From Todiramphus chloris collaris (taxonomy: Eukaryota > Chordata > Aves > Coraciiformes > Alcedinidae), in NCBI GenBank assembly GCA_025345505.1, contig JANVCC010000261.1, positions 5,636,460 to 5,700,459 on the forward strand: DNA of 64,000 bases, read 5' to 3'. Of this stretch, positions 14,338 through 26,229 are shown one piece after another. Positions within the stretch are counted from its first letter, which is position 1. Every line of letters begins with the position of its first letter. The translations under genes were made by a program, and so were the position numbers. The notes beneath the pieces were generated by a model that saw only the letters and a list, made by a program, of their open reading frames with translations, ran no database searches and was not told the DNA's origin.

Positions 14338-14351
14338 GTTGCCAGGGAGAC
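14338..14351 (+). promoter_or_regulatory. RFX X-box-like site in the CpG island
   Basis: GTTGCCAGGGAGAC has a perfect left half-site (GTTGCC) and a weaker right half compared with the X-box consensus GTTGCCATGGCAAC. RFX factors bind X-boxes in promoters of many ciliary and spermatid genes. It lies about 130 bp upstream of a GTGAGT donor candidate. In GC-rich DNA a one-and-a-half-site match can arise by chance. Confidence 0.4.
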
Positions 14352-14479
14352 GGGCTAAGGGCCGCGGGGCAGGACAAGGCGGCGGCGGCAGCGGCGGGGG
14401 CTGGCAGCGGGGGCTGGCAGCGGGGGCTGGCATCCTGCCCCCCCTCCTCTCGCCCGGCGGCGGGCGCCCAGCCGGAGCC
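14352..14479 (+). other. Putative non-coding first exon (left edge unknown)
   Basis: A good donor, GTGAGTACC, starts at 14480. If the CpG island is the promoter, transcript sequence ending at 14479 could splice to the acceptor at 26147-26148, which precedes the first coding exon. The transcription start is not visible and the left limit given here is nominal. Another possible donor, GTGAGA, lies at about 15003, so the first exon could end there instead. Confidence 0.3.
14396..14434 (+). repeat. Three-copy 13-bp tandem repeat
   Basis: GGGGGCTGGCAGC is repeated at 14396-14408 and 14409-14421, with a third copy at 14422-14434 changed at the end. It lies inside the CpG island just before the candidate first-exon donor, so its copy number could vary the 5' untranslated region. 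Confidence 0.8.
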
Positions 14480-17223
14480 GTGAGTACCGGGAGGCGGCGC
14501 TGGGGCCGCCAGCCAGCCGGGTTGCTGGCGGCGGGCGTGTAGGAGGGGGGGCAACGAGCCCGCGGCAGGGCCGGCTCGCTGCCGCCCGGCCCCGGCTCGA
14601 GAGCGAGTCGGGCCGTTGCCGCCCCCCCCCCCAGGGGTGCTGCGGGCGGTGGGCGCCGCGCTGCCGGGCGCTCCTAGTGCGGGACAGGTGCCCTGAGGGT
14701 GCGTTTCCTCATCCTCCAGGCCAGGGGCTGGGCGGGCGCTGCCGGGCGGGCGCTGCGCTGGCGGGGCGGGGAGCGGCGGTCGGGCTGCCCGCACCTGGGG
14801 GCCCCGCCGTGCCGGCCCCGCGGCTCCATCGCCGCTGCGGATGGGGTCCGGGCCGGTGTTTATTCACACGGGGCGGTTCTTCTTCATTCCCCGCGCTGTA
14901 GTGGCGGGACAAGCCCCGGTGGCTGTGTCGCGAGAAGGTTGCACTTTTGTGGATGCTGCAAAGCTGCTAGCAGAGGGGTTTTCTCAGGTTCTCACAATGT
15001 TTGGTGAGAATCCTGCCTTTCTGTCCAGTGTTATGTAAAACAGTAGGATGGGTTTTGTAAGCTGGACCAACACCTGGTGTTTTGCTAAGTTCTGTTTATG
15101 ATACATTGGAAAAATATTTTGAACTGGGTGTTGCAGGACTTCACCCTAGGAGATGGGTGTCACTGACCAATCGCCCTGTGGGGCTAGAGGATAGAAAACA
15201 GTTAGAAATTAACAAAGTGTCTTCTTCTTCTTCCTCCCCTGGCTCTCTCTTTACTGATTTTGTGTTGCTGCATCTCTTCACTCCCGGTATAAACAGCGAC
15301 ACACTTGCGGAAGCGTCTGACTGAAGGCTGGGAGGGTACTGAAGTGGAGGGCGCGTCCCCAGGTTGCAGAAGCATCCGGGTGTCTGCTCTGGGAAGAGGT
15401 TCAGTCGGAATGGCTTGTTGAGGCTTCCAGGATTAATCTCCTTTTCTTGCAATGCTTGATGCAGCAGCTAGAGCAGCTTTGGGAGATAGGATTTTTCAGT
15501 TTGTATGGCTAAATAGGCACTGTCCTCTTATTGTTGAGTTATTCTTCATTGATTCAAAGAATACAGTAAACTGTCTGATACGTAGCTTAGTTTTCAACCT
15601 TCCTTTCCAAGTTTCAGGTACATAACAAACATTTTGTGCAGGCTCGAGAATGTGATGAGTTACTACTGAAGACAAGACTGATTAAAAATCAGATTTTTTT
15701 CCTCCTCAGAGTGCACAGCATTTATTCTGTCTCCTAGGTTTTTCCCTCTTAATAAAACAAAATGCATAAGGCTACAAAACATGGAAGGACTTGCTAGGGG
15801 AGTTACTCCAGAACTTTATTACCTTCCAAAAGCTCTTGAGTTGTTTTTTTGAAGCAGTTTCACTCCGGAATAACACCATGCCAAACCAGAGTAGACTCTG
15901 AAGAAGCTAGTTTGAAGGCTTTATGGAAAGAAGACGTAGTTGTTACTACAGTGATGATGATGGACCTCTCATTTCTGTCTTGTTATTTCACAGGGTTGTA
16001 AAGTTTTGGTCACACTCCAGTCGTGGAAGCCTAGATGACTATGTTGAGGAAATACGTAAAAAAATAAATAAATTATGAAGCACTGTAGGCTTGACTGTTG
16101 TGTTTCAGCAGAATATACCCCAAGCAGCATTCCCTTTTTGTTTTACTGAATTGATCATATTGAGGTGTATTGGAATTTGAAGGGTTGATCATGATCTCAG
16201 GTGAAAATCCAGTGTGTGATCATTTGGGGACTGCTCACGTTCTTTCAAATTGCCCTGCTTGGAAAACTTCAGTACGTTGCTAAAACAATGAGATCCTTTT
16301 TGAATATGCTTTCAGAAGTTTTCTAAGGTTTTGGAGGTGTTTGGTTTGCGGTCCTTTAAGATTGTTCTTCATGGAGCTGCGGCGTGGCTAGCTCCAGTGA
16401 GATAGTGCCACTGCTATCTACAGAATCGATACTCGTGTCTCTTGAGCCTTCTTCATACTGAGGGGCTCTACATTTTTGTAGATGCTCTCTGCTTTCCAGA
16501 GCATACAATTCCTGTGAGATTGGAGTTTATCTGACTTTAAGATCGGGTATTAAGATGTAGATGTGATGGTCTGCATTATAGGTAGCCTTTTGTAAACCTT
16601 TCTGTAAGGAGCTTTCAGATGGAGTTAGATAAGAAGAGGGCATGGCAGCAGTAGCTGCACTCCAAATGACCGTTTCAAGTTTGATACCTGTCACTATAAG
16701 GCAGGTAGGTCTGAAACCGTTGACATGAAGACAGAATGAGGGGAAGTGTCCCCTTCTGAAGGGTGATATTAGAACTTTGATTTCAATTTGGACATGAGTA
16801 TTGCACATGATGTTAAAAGAGTTTGTTGTGGGAATAAGAATCGAATAGGTAAAAATGTTCATTATTTGTAAAGTGATAAAATCTCCTAATATAGAGAATT
16901 CTACTTATCTGTTTCAGCTTTCTGGGGGTTTCTGGTTTTGGATATACAGTTGTGATATTTGTAATAATTGAAGCATGAAACCGTTGAGTTTAGGTAATAT
17001 ATAAGCAAAATGATTTCAAGTGATTTTGAGCTCTGTATCTCAGTGTTGGATATTTGGTAATTTACAGAACTTTTCTGGTTTTCCAAATGTGGCCTTCACT
17101 GTGTAAATGGGAAACAGTTTAACAATGAATACTGAGAAAATCTGGATCACTTAGGCTCTTCCTATTTAACTTCAAAGGACTTGTCTATACACAAAACTTG
17201 TGCCATGAACTGTGATGAGGTAG

Positions 17224-17260
17224 ATTATGCATGCATGCATAATGAATGAATGCATTCATT
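17224..17260. repeat. Two adjacent perfect palindromes
   Basis: A 20-bp perfect palindrome (17224-17243, centre GCATGCATGC) is followed one base later by a 16-bp perfect palindrome, AATGAATGCATTCATT (17245-17260). They share the ATGCAT core and could form hairpins or homeodomain/POU-type sites. No function is shown. Confidence 0.8.
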
Positions 17261-20200
17261 ACAGTAATTCTTCTAATATTAGGCTAACTACATGCATCTA
17301 AAAGGGCTTTGTACTGGCATAGTGCATCACTCCCATTAAGGAGAGTAAAGACCATAAGGATTATGCCAGTCTAAGCATATGTATAAGAAATTAAAACTCT
17401 CTTTCTAGCAAAAAATGGGTGTTTATATGACCCGTGAACTGTGTACATGGTAACTATTACGCATTCGAGAACAATTATGTGGTGAAGAAAACATTTAGAG
17501 ACAGTAAATGTAGCAAAAAACCCCAACCTTTCTTGCATTCTTTTTGTTCGAACATGCAATAAAATCTAATATAAAGTTCATTAAAAATTACTTATTCGTT
17601 CATTTTACTGTGTGGTTTTAGCTTTGTTCTAAAATTTAAATTGAATTACTGAATCATGGAGCACAAACAGTAAAGGTAACGGTCACATTTCTTAGATAAA
17701 AAGTTTTATGATTTAAGATGTCTCACTTTGGAAGGTAGATGATGAGAAAGAATTAGCTTGAACAAATAGCAGCTCCAGTCAGCTTGGATTGCTGTTTTCT
17801 TAATTATCATTACCTCTTCAGTACTTTTTGTATGCTTGTGTTTCTTGTTTTTAAATTTTCCTGTCATGCAGAGCTTTGTTTTGGAACTATCATCTTCTAA
17901 GATTGTATTGCAGGACAGGTACAAGAATGTACTCTTAATGTAGTTGTATGAAATTGTATAAGACTTTCCTTTAATGTTGAATCCTTATTAAAGTGCAGTC
18001 TGAGACTGTATAATTTAAAAATATTTTTCTATTAATTTTCCTTTTAAGCAAGATTCCATAAGCATCAAGAATTAATTAGCTGCTAAGGTCTGAGCAGTGA
18101 CACAAAATACATCTTAGTCCAGCTGAACAAGAATGTGTTTATAGTTACTCAGCACTCGATTTGGAATTTGGCAAGATCTTCTCTTCAAACTAGAAAACAC
18201 ACAGATGCAATTTAATGTTATTTAATAGCATGTTGTGTTCCCTTTTTTATTTTAAATAGATTGTATGATTCTGACAAATTTTCAACTCATTTTGTTTCTC
18301 TAATCTTTGTAACTAAACTATTTACATATACTCTACATAATGGCTAAAATTACTATTTAACTTCAAGTTCCTCTGAAATTTAAAGTAATAAAATACATAC
18401 AGCTTAAAATGGGAAATAAATAAAACTGGATCAGCATTTTAAAAATGTTTATTTCTCTTTTTTTTTTTTTCCCTTTGAAAGAGCATAGTATTGGCATGGT
18501 AGTCACAAACCATGTCTTCTTACACAGGGCATTGTAGAACAATGGAGGTACTTTGTGGATAATACTGACAGCAGGAACTTACTACATGATTCTTTCTCAA
18601 TGTGAACACGGTGTCTTGCTGGGAGGAACTGCAAGAACTCTGGAGGAGGGGATCATATGGAATTTGAAAGGATCGTGAGAAGTCAGAGAGTAGGGTGTAA
18701 ATCAGTAGGAACAAATACAAAGTATTACCCGTAAACAGAAATAATGTGTACAGGGGAGAAGAAAATGCTTCCTACGGAAGGTCGCAATAGACCTGTCAGT
18801 TGAAGTGTGAAACATGAAAACCAGTATCATGCTGTTGTGATAGAAGCACGGATTGTATCGGGATATGGAACCAAAAGCTTTGTATTATACAAAGTTCTTC
18901 ACAGTCCTCGTGAGTCATCGGCTGGAAAGCTACAGCCTCTTCAGCCTCTTCAGCCTCTTTTATGTCTGTGAAAGACCTGGACCAACAGGGAGAACTTGGA
19001 GGAAGAGACTGGGAAAAGAGTGGGAAAGTAAAATCGCTGGGGCCGAGGAGTGAATGTGTGTGAAAAATGAGAAGAATTTGGTCTGTTTAATGTAGAGAAG
19101 GAAAGAGATAGCAGTTCTCAAATGTTGAAGAAGTTGTTTACAAGATGAAGCCGATCTATTGTTTTCTGTGCCCATACAGATACAACAAGGAGATTATAGT
19201 AGAGATTAGGATGGCTAACTGATGGCAAGGATGGTGAAGTTTTGTTTAAGTTTCTCTAGAAACTGTCACTAAAAGATTTTAAAACAGATTTGTCAAGCAT
19301 CTGCCAGGAAAGGTTTGGATTTAGATGAAACTGCCTTGGATCTTTTAATCCATGGAGGCATTATTGTGCAAATGGAATCTGTTTTCACATTCTATTACAC
19401 TTCTGTCTTTACTAAAGGGAAAATAAAGTTCCTGCCTAGTTGGATCTTTTCTGCTCTATCATGGAACTTTGGAGGTACTTAAATAATCAATTTCTGTTTT
19501 CTTTTACAGATCCTCTGCCATTTTTACTTATACTGTCCCATTCCACTTTTGGCAGCTAGGCTTTGTCAGTTCCCCCCCCTTTTTTTTTCCCTTTAGCTTT
19601 CATTCACTTTCTCATCTTTGTATTTTTTACTAACTCCCTTTCCCTGCTGTGTACTGTATGTTTTCTAGCTTTGCCTTGCAAGCACCTTTCATTCTTTCAC
19701 TGTGCTATCTCACCTGCTTTTCTTTGCCATTGCCAGCACCTTTGTGCTTTGTTCTTTCACTTGTTTTTGTCTTTTTTTTTTCCCTATGTTCTTTATTTCA
19801 TAGCATATACAAGATGTCATCTTTTTCCCTTTCCCTTGTAGCTATGTTACTTCTAAAATAGTGAAGTTTAAGATCCCTATAAAATAGAGTTTGATGGAAA
19901 TATTATGAAATCAATGAAGGCAGTCACTTTAGGTAGCCTCCAGTTAAAGAAGGGCTTTTTGGTATATCTAAGAAAACAACATTTCTGCTGACACTGTATG
20001 TGGTCTGCCAGTGCCTGTCCCCCAGCAGCTTTGGTCTGTTGTATACAGATTGGGCAGATGGGTGGGAATCTCACGGATGTTAAGTTCTCCCAAGTTTCAT
20101 GAAAACTGAGAGCTAAGTAGTGGGAAGAAAGACTCAAATTATTTCCTTATCTGCAAGAAAGGAGCTATGAATTTGCCCTTTACATATTCTGGAGGGGAGC

Positions 20201-21507
20201 ACTCAGCTGACTGACCGACTCATGCCTTGCTTAGCCACCCAAACTCCAGGCCAATCCAATGACCATATTCATAAGGGAATGCCTAAGGAAGCTGAGTTGG
20301 TTAGGCTCAGAAACACTGAGGGAAGCTGGACTTCTGTGAGGGAATGTTGCACAAAAATCCATGGAAAACCAGACTTTACTGATTCATGGCAATGCTGTAA
20401 AATGTTTTTAGTGGTTTTTTCCCTGTTCTTTACAACATCAGTGAGACCATCACTTAATAAATAGCAATTATTTCAAATTATATGATCTTTCATTCATCCG
20501 TTATTCCTGGTTTACCTTATTTTTTTTTGGTTTTGCTTTTTGGTTTTGTTTTTGATAGCCTGCTATATCCTTTAAAATTTGAGTGTATCTGTTCCACAAG
20601 TTCATTAAAACCTTGAATCATTCATGCCAGGAAGGTCTGAGGAGATAAGGTAAATCGAAAATGATACTGTCGGTACTTGAAGCTAGAAGCATGATACTGT
20701 GTGCTAAATGAATTTTTGGACTTTTCCTTTGCATTTCTTTGTGGCAGTGTATTGTCTGCTTACAGATTTCTGTGCAATGTATTTGACAGCTTAAGAGAAG
20801 GCTTTAATTTTCCAAGGCTTAAAGCTTTCAAATAGAGATGATATCTCTGTTATTTTTAACTACAATTTATTTGCCTGTTTGTCTGTTCTGTATTACCAAA
20901 CTCTCTGAAATTCCGTTTGTTTGTATTTCCGAATAATAAAATGAAAGGTACTGATGGTAATGAACTTGAGAAGTATAAGGTAGCTCTAAAACAACCAAGT
21001 CATAACTAAATTATTGAGCAAACAAAGCTAGAGAAGGGAAGGGATGAAAGAATTCTAGTGTTGAAGTGAAAGCACAGAAATCCCACTGTCGTACTGTTTA
21101 TCTGACCTGTGGGGTTGTGTGTTTGTTTTGGGGTTGGGATGTGTTGGAGACATTTAAGGTTCATTCCGGGAGCTGGTAAGAAATTGTACAGGAGTTTGTA
21201 ACTAATTCATAGGCTGCTTGAATTAATCTGTTCCTGCTGAATGCATGTTTTTTAATGCTGCTGAGAAAAGTAGACTGTTGTAAGACGGAGTGCCAGCATG
21301 CCTAGAATGCTTTTTCCTTTTCTGCTTTTCATTGAAACGAAAGAAAACAAATAGATTTATCCTCATTCAATGTGAACCTCATTGCAAGTGAAAAAAAGGA
21401 AAGTTTGTCACAGGCTCCTGGGGTGTTTATTTTCCCGGAAGTTTCTTTAGCCATTCCTGTGTTTAACTAATAATGTATTTATTATTCTAAACCAGTATTC
21501 TGAGTGT

Positions 21508-21653
21508 AATGACAACAGAACAAGCTTGATTATCAATAGGTAAAAAGATAACAAACACTGCTTAGCTAAATGGTTTCATAATGACAACAACAGAACAAGC
21601 TTAATTACAAATAGGTAAAAAGATAACAAACAGTACTTAACTAAATGGTTTCA
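21508..21653 (+). repeat. Tandem duplication of about 73 bp
   Basis: Unit 1 (21508-21579) and unit 2 (21580-21653) both run from AATGACAACA through GAACAAGCTT, AATAGGTAAAAAGATAACAA and CTAAATGGTTTCA. They differ by a three-base insertion (extra ACA) and several substitutions, so this is a single local duplication of moderate age and not an active satellite. Confidence 0.9.
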
Positions 21654-21880
21654 CACAATGCAAGAAAATATAATTAGAAAAGAAAAGTGAATGAGTGGAT
21701 TAAACAAGAATATGTTGCATTGTGTCTGTAAGTACTTGATCTAAGTTTTTGTTTCTTCATTACTCTATTTTTAAAAAATGGAGTTCAAAAGTGTCTTCAT
21801 TTCCAATGCTCAGAATAAGAGATTTGATTTGTACGAGCATATGCAGCAATTATGCCAAAACTAAATTTCTTCAGTTCCGT

Positions 21881-21896
21881 GGTTACTATGGTAACC
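21881..21896. promoter_or_regulatory. RFX X-box-like palindrome in the presumed first intron
   Basis: GGTTACTATGGTAACC reads on the minus strand as GGTTACCATAGTAACC. This is close to the symmetrical RFX X-box GTTRCCATGGYAAC, with one core base changed, and has extended symmetry. It lies about 4.3 kb before the start codon and could be an intronic enhancer. No other regulatory sites were recognised next to it. Confidence 0.5.
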
Positions 21897-24800
21897 AATA
21901 TTCACTGTATTTCATTTAGACATATACAACAGAATGGAAGATGGTAGGTTTAAGATTTAATAATCTTTGCAAAAATATTGTGCTATAGTACATGATATTT
22001 TAATTATGTGTAAGGGGACAGATCAAATAACTAATATGCTTAGTAGTATGAGCATTGGTAGTAATCATCTTTAAAACATATTTGGATGATTCCTGTAGTA
22101 ATGAAATTTCGAATGCTCATTTCTAACAATTGAATTGAGTTAGATTTTGCTTGGGCAGGGAGATTGTTCCCGCTACTGTCAGGTCTCTTTGACCTCTCAG
22201 GCATAAGGAAGAGAATAGTAATTCTATTGTTTTGTTTCTGGCCTTGGAATGTGTCAGGAGGAAGAGCAGATTAGGTAGCGCCTTTAGTCAGAGATAGTTA
22301 AGTTTTATATGAACCCGTGTTGCAGCATTTGAGCACCCCTTAATCTGAACATAATTTCTCAATACTACTTATTAGAAGTATAATTCCTCTGTTCTGTTTC
22401 ATGTCAGAAAGGTGGAACTCAAGAACGTATATTGAAAGACAAAGTGTATATGGAACAGAATACCTGGATTTAATTCCCTTACCTATTACAGATTTACAGT
22501 ATCCTTATTTTTCTGTGCATTTGTTTGTCTGTTTACAGTTCATATTTGCACTAAGGTCTGTGGTAAAAGAATATTTTATTTGAATTACATACTATCTAAC
22601 TGGAATGAATAATGGAATACTGGAAAAAATACCATTTATTTTGATACAGAACTGTTTCAGGTATTTATATGATTGTAGTAAGATTGCAGCTGTAGTATTT
22701 TTAGTTTTGGATACCATTAGAAGTCTGTGAGAGTACAATATTAGATAGTAATTCTCTTCTTGAAGCTTAAAGTGGCTGGCATAAAGGGCTAGTTCTTGGG
22801 ATCTTGTTTCTGTGAAAGGAGTAAAATACAGCAAAGAACCGAAGGAATTTTTCCTGTTGTTTGTTGCTTTTAAAAATAATGCTAATCTTTTAATTAGAGT
22901 TGGTCATTTAGATTAGTCACCCTGTAAGATTCTACATGAAACCTTGTTTTCAAGTGTGGGACCTGACTACCACTATGACAGATTTTAATGCTGAGAACGT
23001 CTATTTAAACAACACTGTGTACTGTTTTGAAGCATCTGCACTAATTGTAGTTTGGGTAAATAATTTCAGGGACTCTAAGCCCTTTCTACATATTCTGAAG
23101 TAAAGTTGAGCTGCATTTCAGTGGTTAAAAGGGTTCTCTGCATCACTTGAGGACAGGCAGAAATTGTGCAAGAGATTCTAGGACTCTAAAACCAAATAGT
23201 GAAATGCTGAATTTGCAGAAAGTTAGCACTTGGAGGTCAGGAAATAATAGAATAAAATGAAGATTTTTCATGGAATGTTAGCATCTTTTAACTATTAATT
23301 CATTTCTAATTTTTATTTATACTGAGTGCCTTTTGGGAAAGGAGGAAGGATTCCATCACAAATGGCACAGTCTTAGTGAAGCAGGAATCAATGAGAACAT
23401 TTTAAACAAAATTCTTACCTAATTTGGCCATATCTGTTTTGCTTATGAGGAAGATAATTTCAATTTGCACTTAATTTACATAATATCGAATTAGCATTTT
23501 GGTGAAGATGCAAGTATGGGAGTTGATGAGAGAAAGATTCTCATAGAATAAGCTTTTTCTGAAGCATATTTATGAATATCCAAGGACTCTGAGTGGGGGG
23601 TGGCATTACTGGCTTTTGGTAGGTGGATAGAAATTCTAACCTCTGGCTTTTGATCACTTTCATCGAAAAAAATGCATTTTAACAGAAATTTTGTTAGTTC
23701 CTCATCCTTCTGTTTGAGAGGTTGCTATTAGAAATTTATTTTTAGTAGCTGACAAATTATTTCTGTCACAGTAGAGTACCAAGAAATTATCGTTTACTTT
23801 AGCTTTAGTCAACTTCACTGTTATATGCAACGTACATATCTTTTTATAGATATATACACACATACCTGATGAAAGATTCACAATGCTTTTTTATCTCCTT
23901 CTTTATGGAGCAGCATACAATGACTTTGAGTGGTGTGCTGTGGTTATCTTTGTTGGCGCAAGAAAGTTAGCTTGAATTCCATAAACCAGTTTGTGCAGAA
24001 CAACACTTCCTGAAGGTCAGAGGTACATCTTACAGAATTGTGAGTGCTGACTGACTGGATTTGGCTTGTTTTTAATGGATAGGACAATAGATTTTAATTT
24101 TTATTTGTATTTTGATAGCTACAGCTGTTGACATAAATGGTCTAATATTTAGATATATTAAGGCTGAGGTTTTCAACAGATACTAAAAGAACTGCGTTGA
24201 TGACTAATTTTTTTTCCAAGCCTCAGGTTAAAGTGGTACTATTGTCATCTACTGTGGATTTGCCCAGTGTATTTTTTTTTTCTGTGTGTTGTTATGTACA
24301 GTGGAATGCATCTTTGTGTTTTGTGTACGATTCCTTATCAGGCAAGTGGTATTCTCACCTTTTTCTTAACACATGCTCATATATTGGGTAATTGTTTGCC
24401 CCTTGTTCCAGTTATATTACTGACCGTATAAGGAACGACAAATTTAAACAGTTTCTGGATTTCATCCTTTAATATGTAGCATTCTTCTTGTCTTTCATCC
24501 CTTCTCTGGAGCTGTTCTGTTTGTCAATACTTATTTTCTTTGACTTAGTAAGAGTTTCAGCTCCTTTCGTACTCCTTGCTGGAGCTAATATGGTCCATCT
24601 GGTCTGACTGTCAGGATAAGCCTGTTAGGAGAGTAGAATTTTGCTTCGCAGAGTCCAAGAAGCTGCCATCCTGTCACAGATACAGTTAAAAATTCCTGCT
24701 TGCTAAATCAGAATCTTCCTTTGAACAGCACTGAATCCCAACGTCAGAAATAATTGTTTCACAAAATTGAAAAAGACACCAAACTTGAAAAACATAGATA

Positions 24801-26171
24801 TTAATGTGCAAATCACATGCAAGAATGGCTCATATATTTTTCATACATTTCCTGAGGAGAATTGCATAGTTAAAAATATGGTGACTTGAAACTTTGTTAT
24901 ATGTATTAGAAATTTTAGTCAAATTTTTTTTTTTTCCCCTGTAGCTTTAGTTTTGTTACTGTTCTGGGTTTCCAAGTCAGTTGGTTTGTTACAGAAAGAG
25001 AACAATAATGCTGGCTGCACTGCCTGCACGGCAACTCACGCAGCAGATCAGCTGTGGACCCAGCATTTCTTGTGGCAAGCTTGGTACACTGAACATTCTT
25101 CTGACGTTTCTGCGGAACAGCCTTGGATTTGAGTTTGGTGGATCAAGAAACTGAGGGTGAAGAGTGTATTTTGTTCTTGCTCTTTGTTTTCTCTGATTGT
25201 CCATCCCACTGGACTCTTAGGAACTATTTTTCATTTCAGAGAGTTTGGAATAAATATATTTCTGGTTTTTTAATAGTACTACTTACAAGAATATGGAATG
25301 CTAAAATCTGTCATCTATCTGATATTTGTTTCCAGTATTTTGTACTGATGAACACTGTAATATAGCTGTTCGGTTTGGGATTTTTTCTTTTTTGCTAGTC
25401 AGATTTTGTGGGCTGATAATATCTGGAAAAAAAATCTACTGTGGACTTCTAATATGCCAGTTGCACAGTCCAGGAGGTGTCCACCTGGATCTCTGAATGG
25501 CAATACAGTTATTTGTCCAATGTGTGAATGTTAAGGGTGATAAAATATTTTGTTAAATTACCACAGCCTGATGTTCTGAACCTTAACTACCTAAGTTTCC
25601 AGCTAATATTTTTTTCTGGAGTATGTAAATTATAATTATATGTTGTTTATTGTAGAAAATAAGTTAAATGTTTATATGCAAATAACTAGATTCCTCTCTT
25701 AATGTGTCTTCTGTCCATCGAGACAGTGGTGTTTCAGATTACAGGTTTGTGGACTTCTCTTCCGTTGACAGTTTCTTAATTAAAATTCTTCTCATATGTT
25801 ATCCACGTGCTTTTCACATTTTTCCAGTTAGTGTTGGTTACCACTGTCATGATAGGTGCCAAAATAACCAGGTCGCGTAGGTTGAATTTTTGTGGGGTTT
25901 GGGGTTTATTTGCTTTTTTAGCTGTAATTTCATTACTTAAATAGGATCCACTGTGTGATTTGTAATGACATCAACTGTTTAGTTGCTGCTTTTCCCTTAG
26001 TAGGAAAAGTCAAAATAGATTTGCTAACCTTTAAAACTACTGTAGCTATATCACTGTTGGAATGCATTTTTTTTTGCTGATGACAATAAGTGTTTTTAAA
26101 ATGTGTGTGTATGTATATATATGTGTGTATTGTTTTTCTAATCATTAGGCTGAAACGTGGTACCAGTAATA

Positions 26172-26229
26172 ATGTTTGAAACACAGCCATTATCCTGTTC
26201 TTCTAAGGACAGTAATGATCCATCCCAAG
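26172..26229 (+). CDS. Coding exon 1 (residues 1-19, ends phase 1)
   Basis: The exon begins at 26149 after acceptor TAATCATTAG, so the first 23 bases are 5' untranslated. Translation starts at ATG 26172 and reads MFETQPLSCSSKDSNDPSQ, then one base before donor GTATGT at 26230. An in-frame TGA at 26151 fixes this ATG as the first possible start in the exon. The peptide is Ser/Asp-rich and not helical. It resembles the divergent N-termini usual for this kind of protein. The exon is small and was found by phase matching, so it is less certain than the later ones. Confidence 0.6.

Larger units (their letters stand above)
14190..14860 (+). promoter_or_regulatory. CpG island, probable promoter of the coiled-coil gene
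   Basis: Composition changes abruptly from AT-rich to extremely GC-rich with many CpG dinucleotides (GCGCC, CCGCCCCG and GGCGGCGG blocks), then returns to AT-rich after about 14.9 kb. It has several GC-box-like GGGCGG/CCGCCC cores, an 11-C run at 14622-14632 and no obvious TATA box. In birds such islands usually mark transcription starts. It is the only one in the window, and the nearest coding exon downstream, at 26172, begins with untranslated sequence after a splice acceptor. That exon therefore needs an upstream first exon, and this island is the natural source. The link across about 11.7 kb is inferred, and the island could also drive an antisense transcript. Confidence 0.7.
14861..26148 (+). 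other. Probable first intron, no coding sequence recognised
   Basis: About 11.3 kb of AT-rich DNA between the CpG island and the acceptor TTTTTCTAATCATTAG before 26149. No open frame resembles a protein. It contains a GCATGC-rich palindrome cluster (17224-17260), a short triplicated CAGCCTCTT run near 18933, a 73-bp tandem duplication (21508-21653), an X-box-like palindrome (21881-21896) and a TG/TA-rich stretch just before the acceptor. Calling it one intron depends on the promoter assignment. Confidence 0.45.

Noticed and set aside
14045-14794. 249-residue minus-strand open frame, the longest in the window
   Set aside because: It is GC-rich CpG-island antisense (Pro/Ala/Gly-rich) fused to the tail of the CR1 reverse transcriptase. 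Absence of stops is explained by base composition.
18933-18960. CAGCCTCTT triplicate as a coding or satellite repeat
   Set aside because: Only three short copies, with no wider periodicity and no supporting reading frame.
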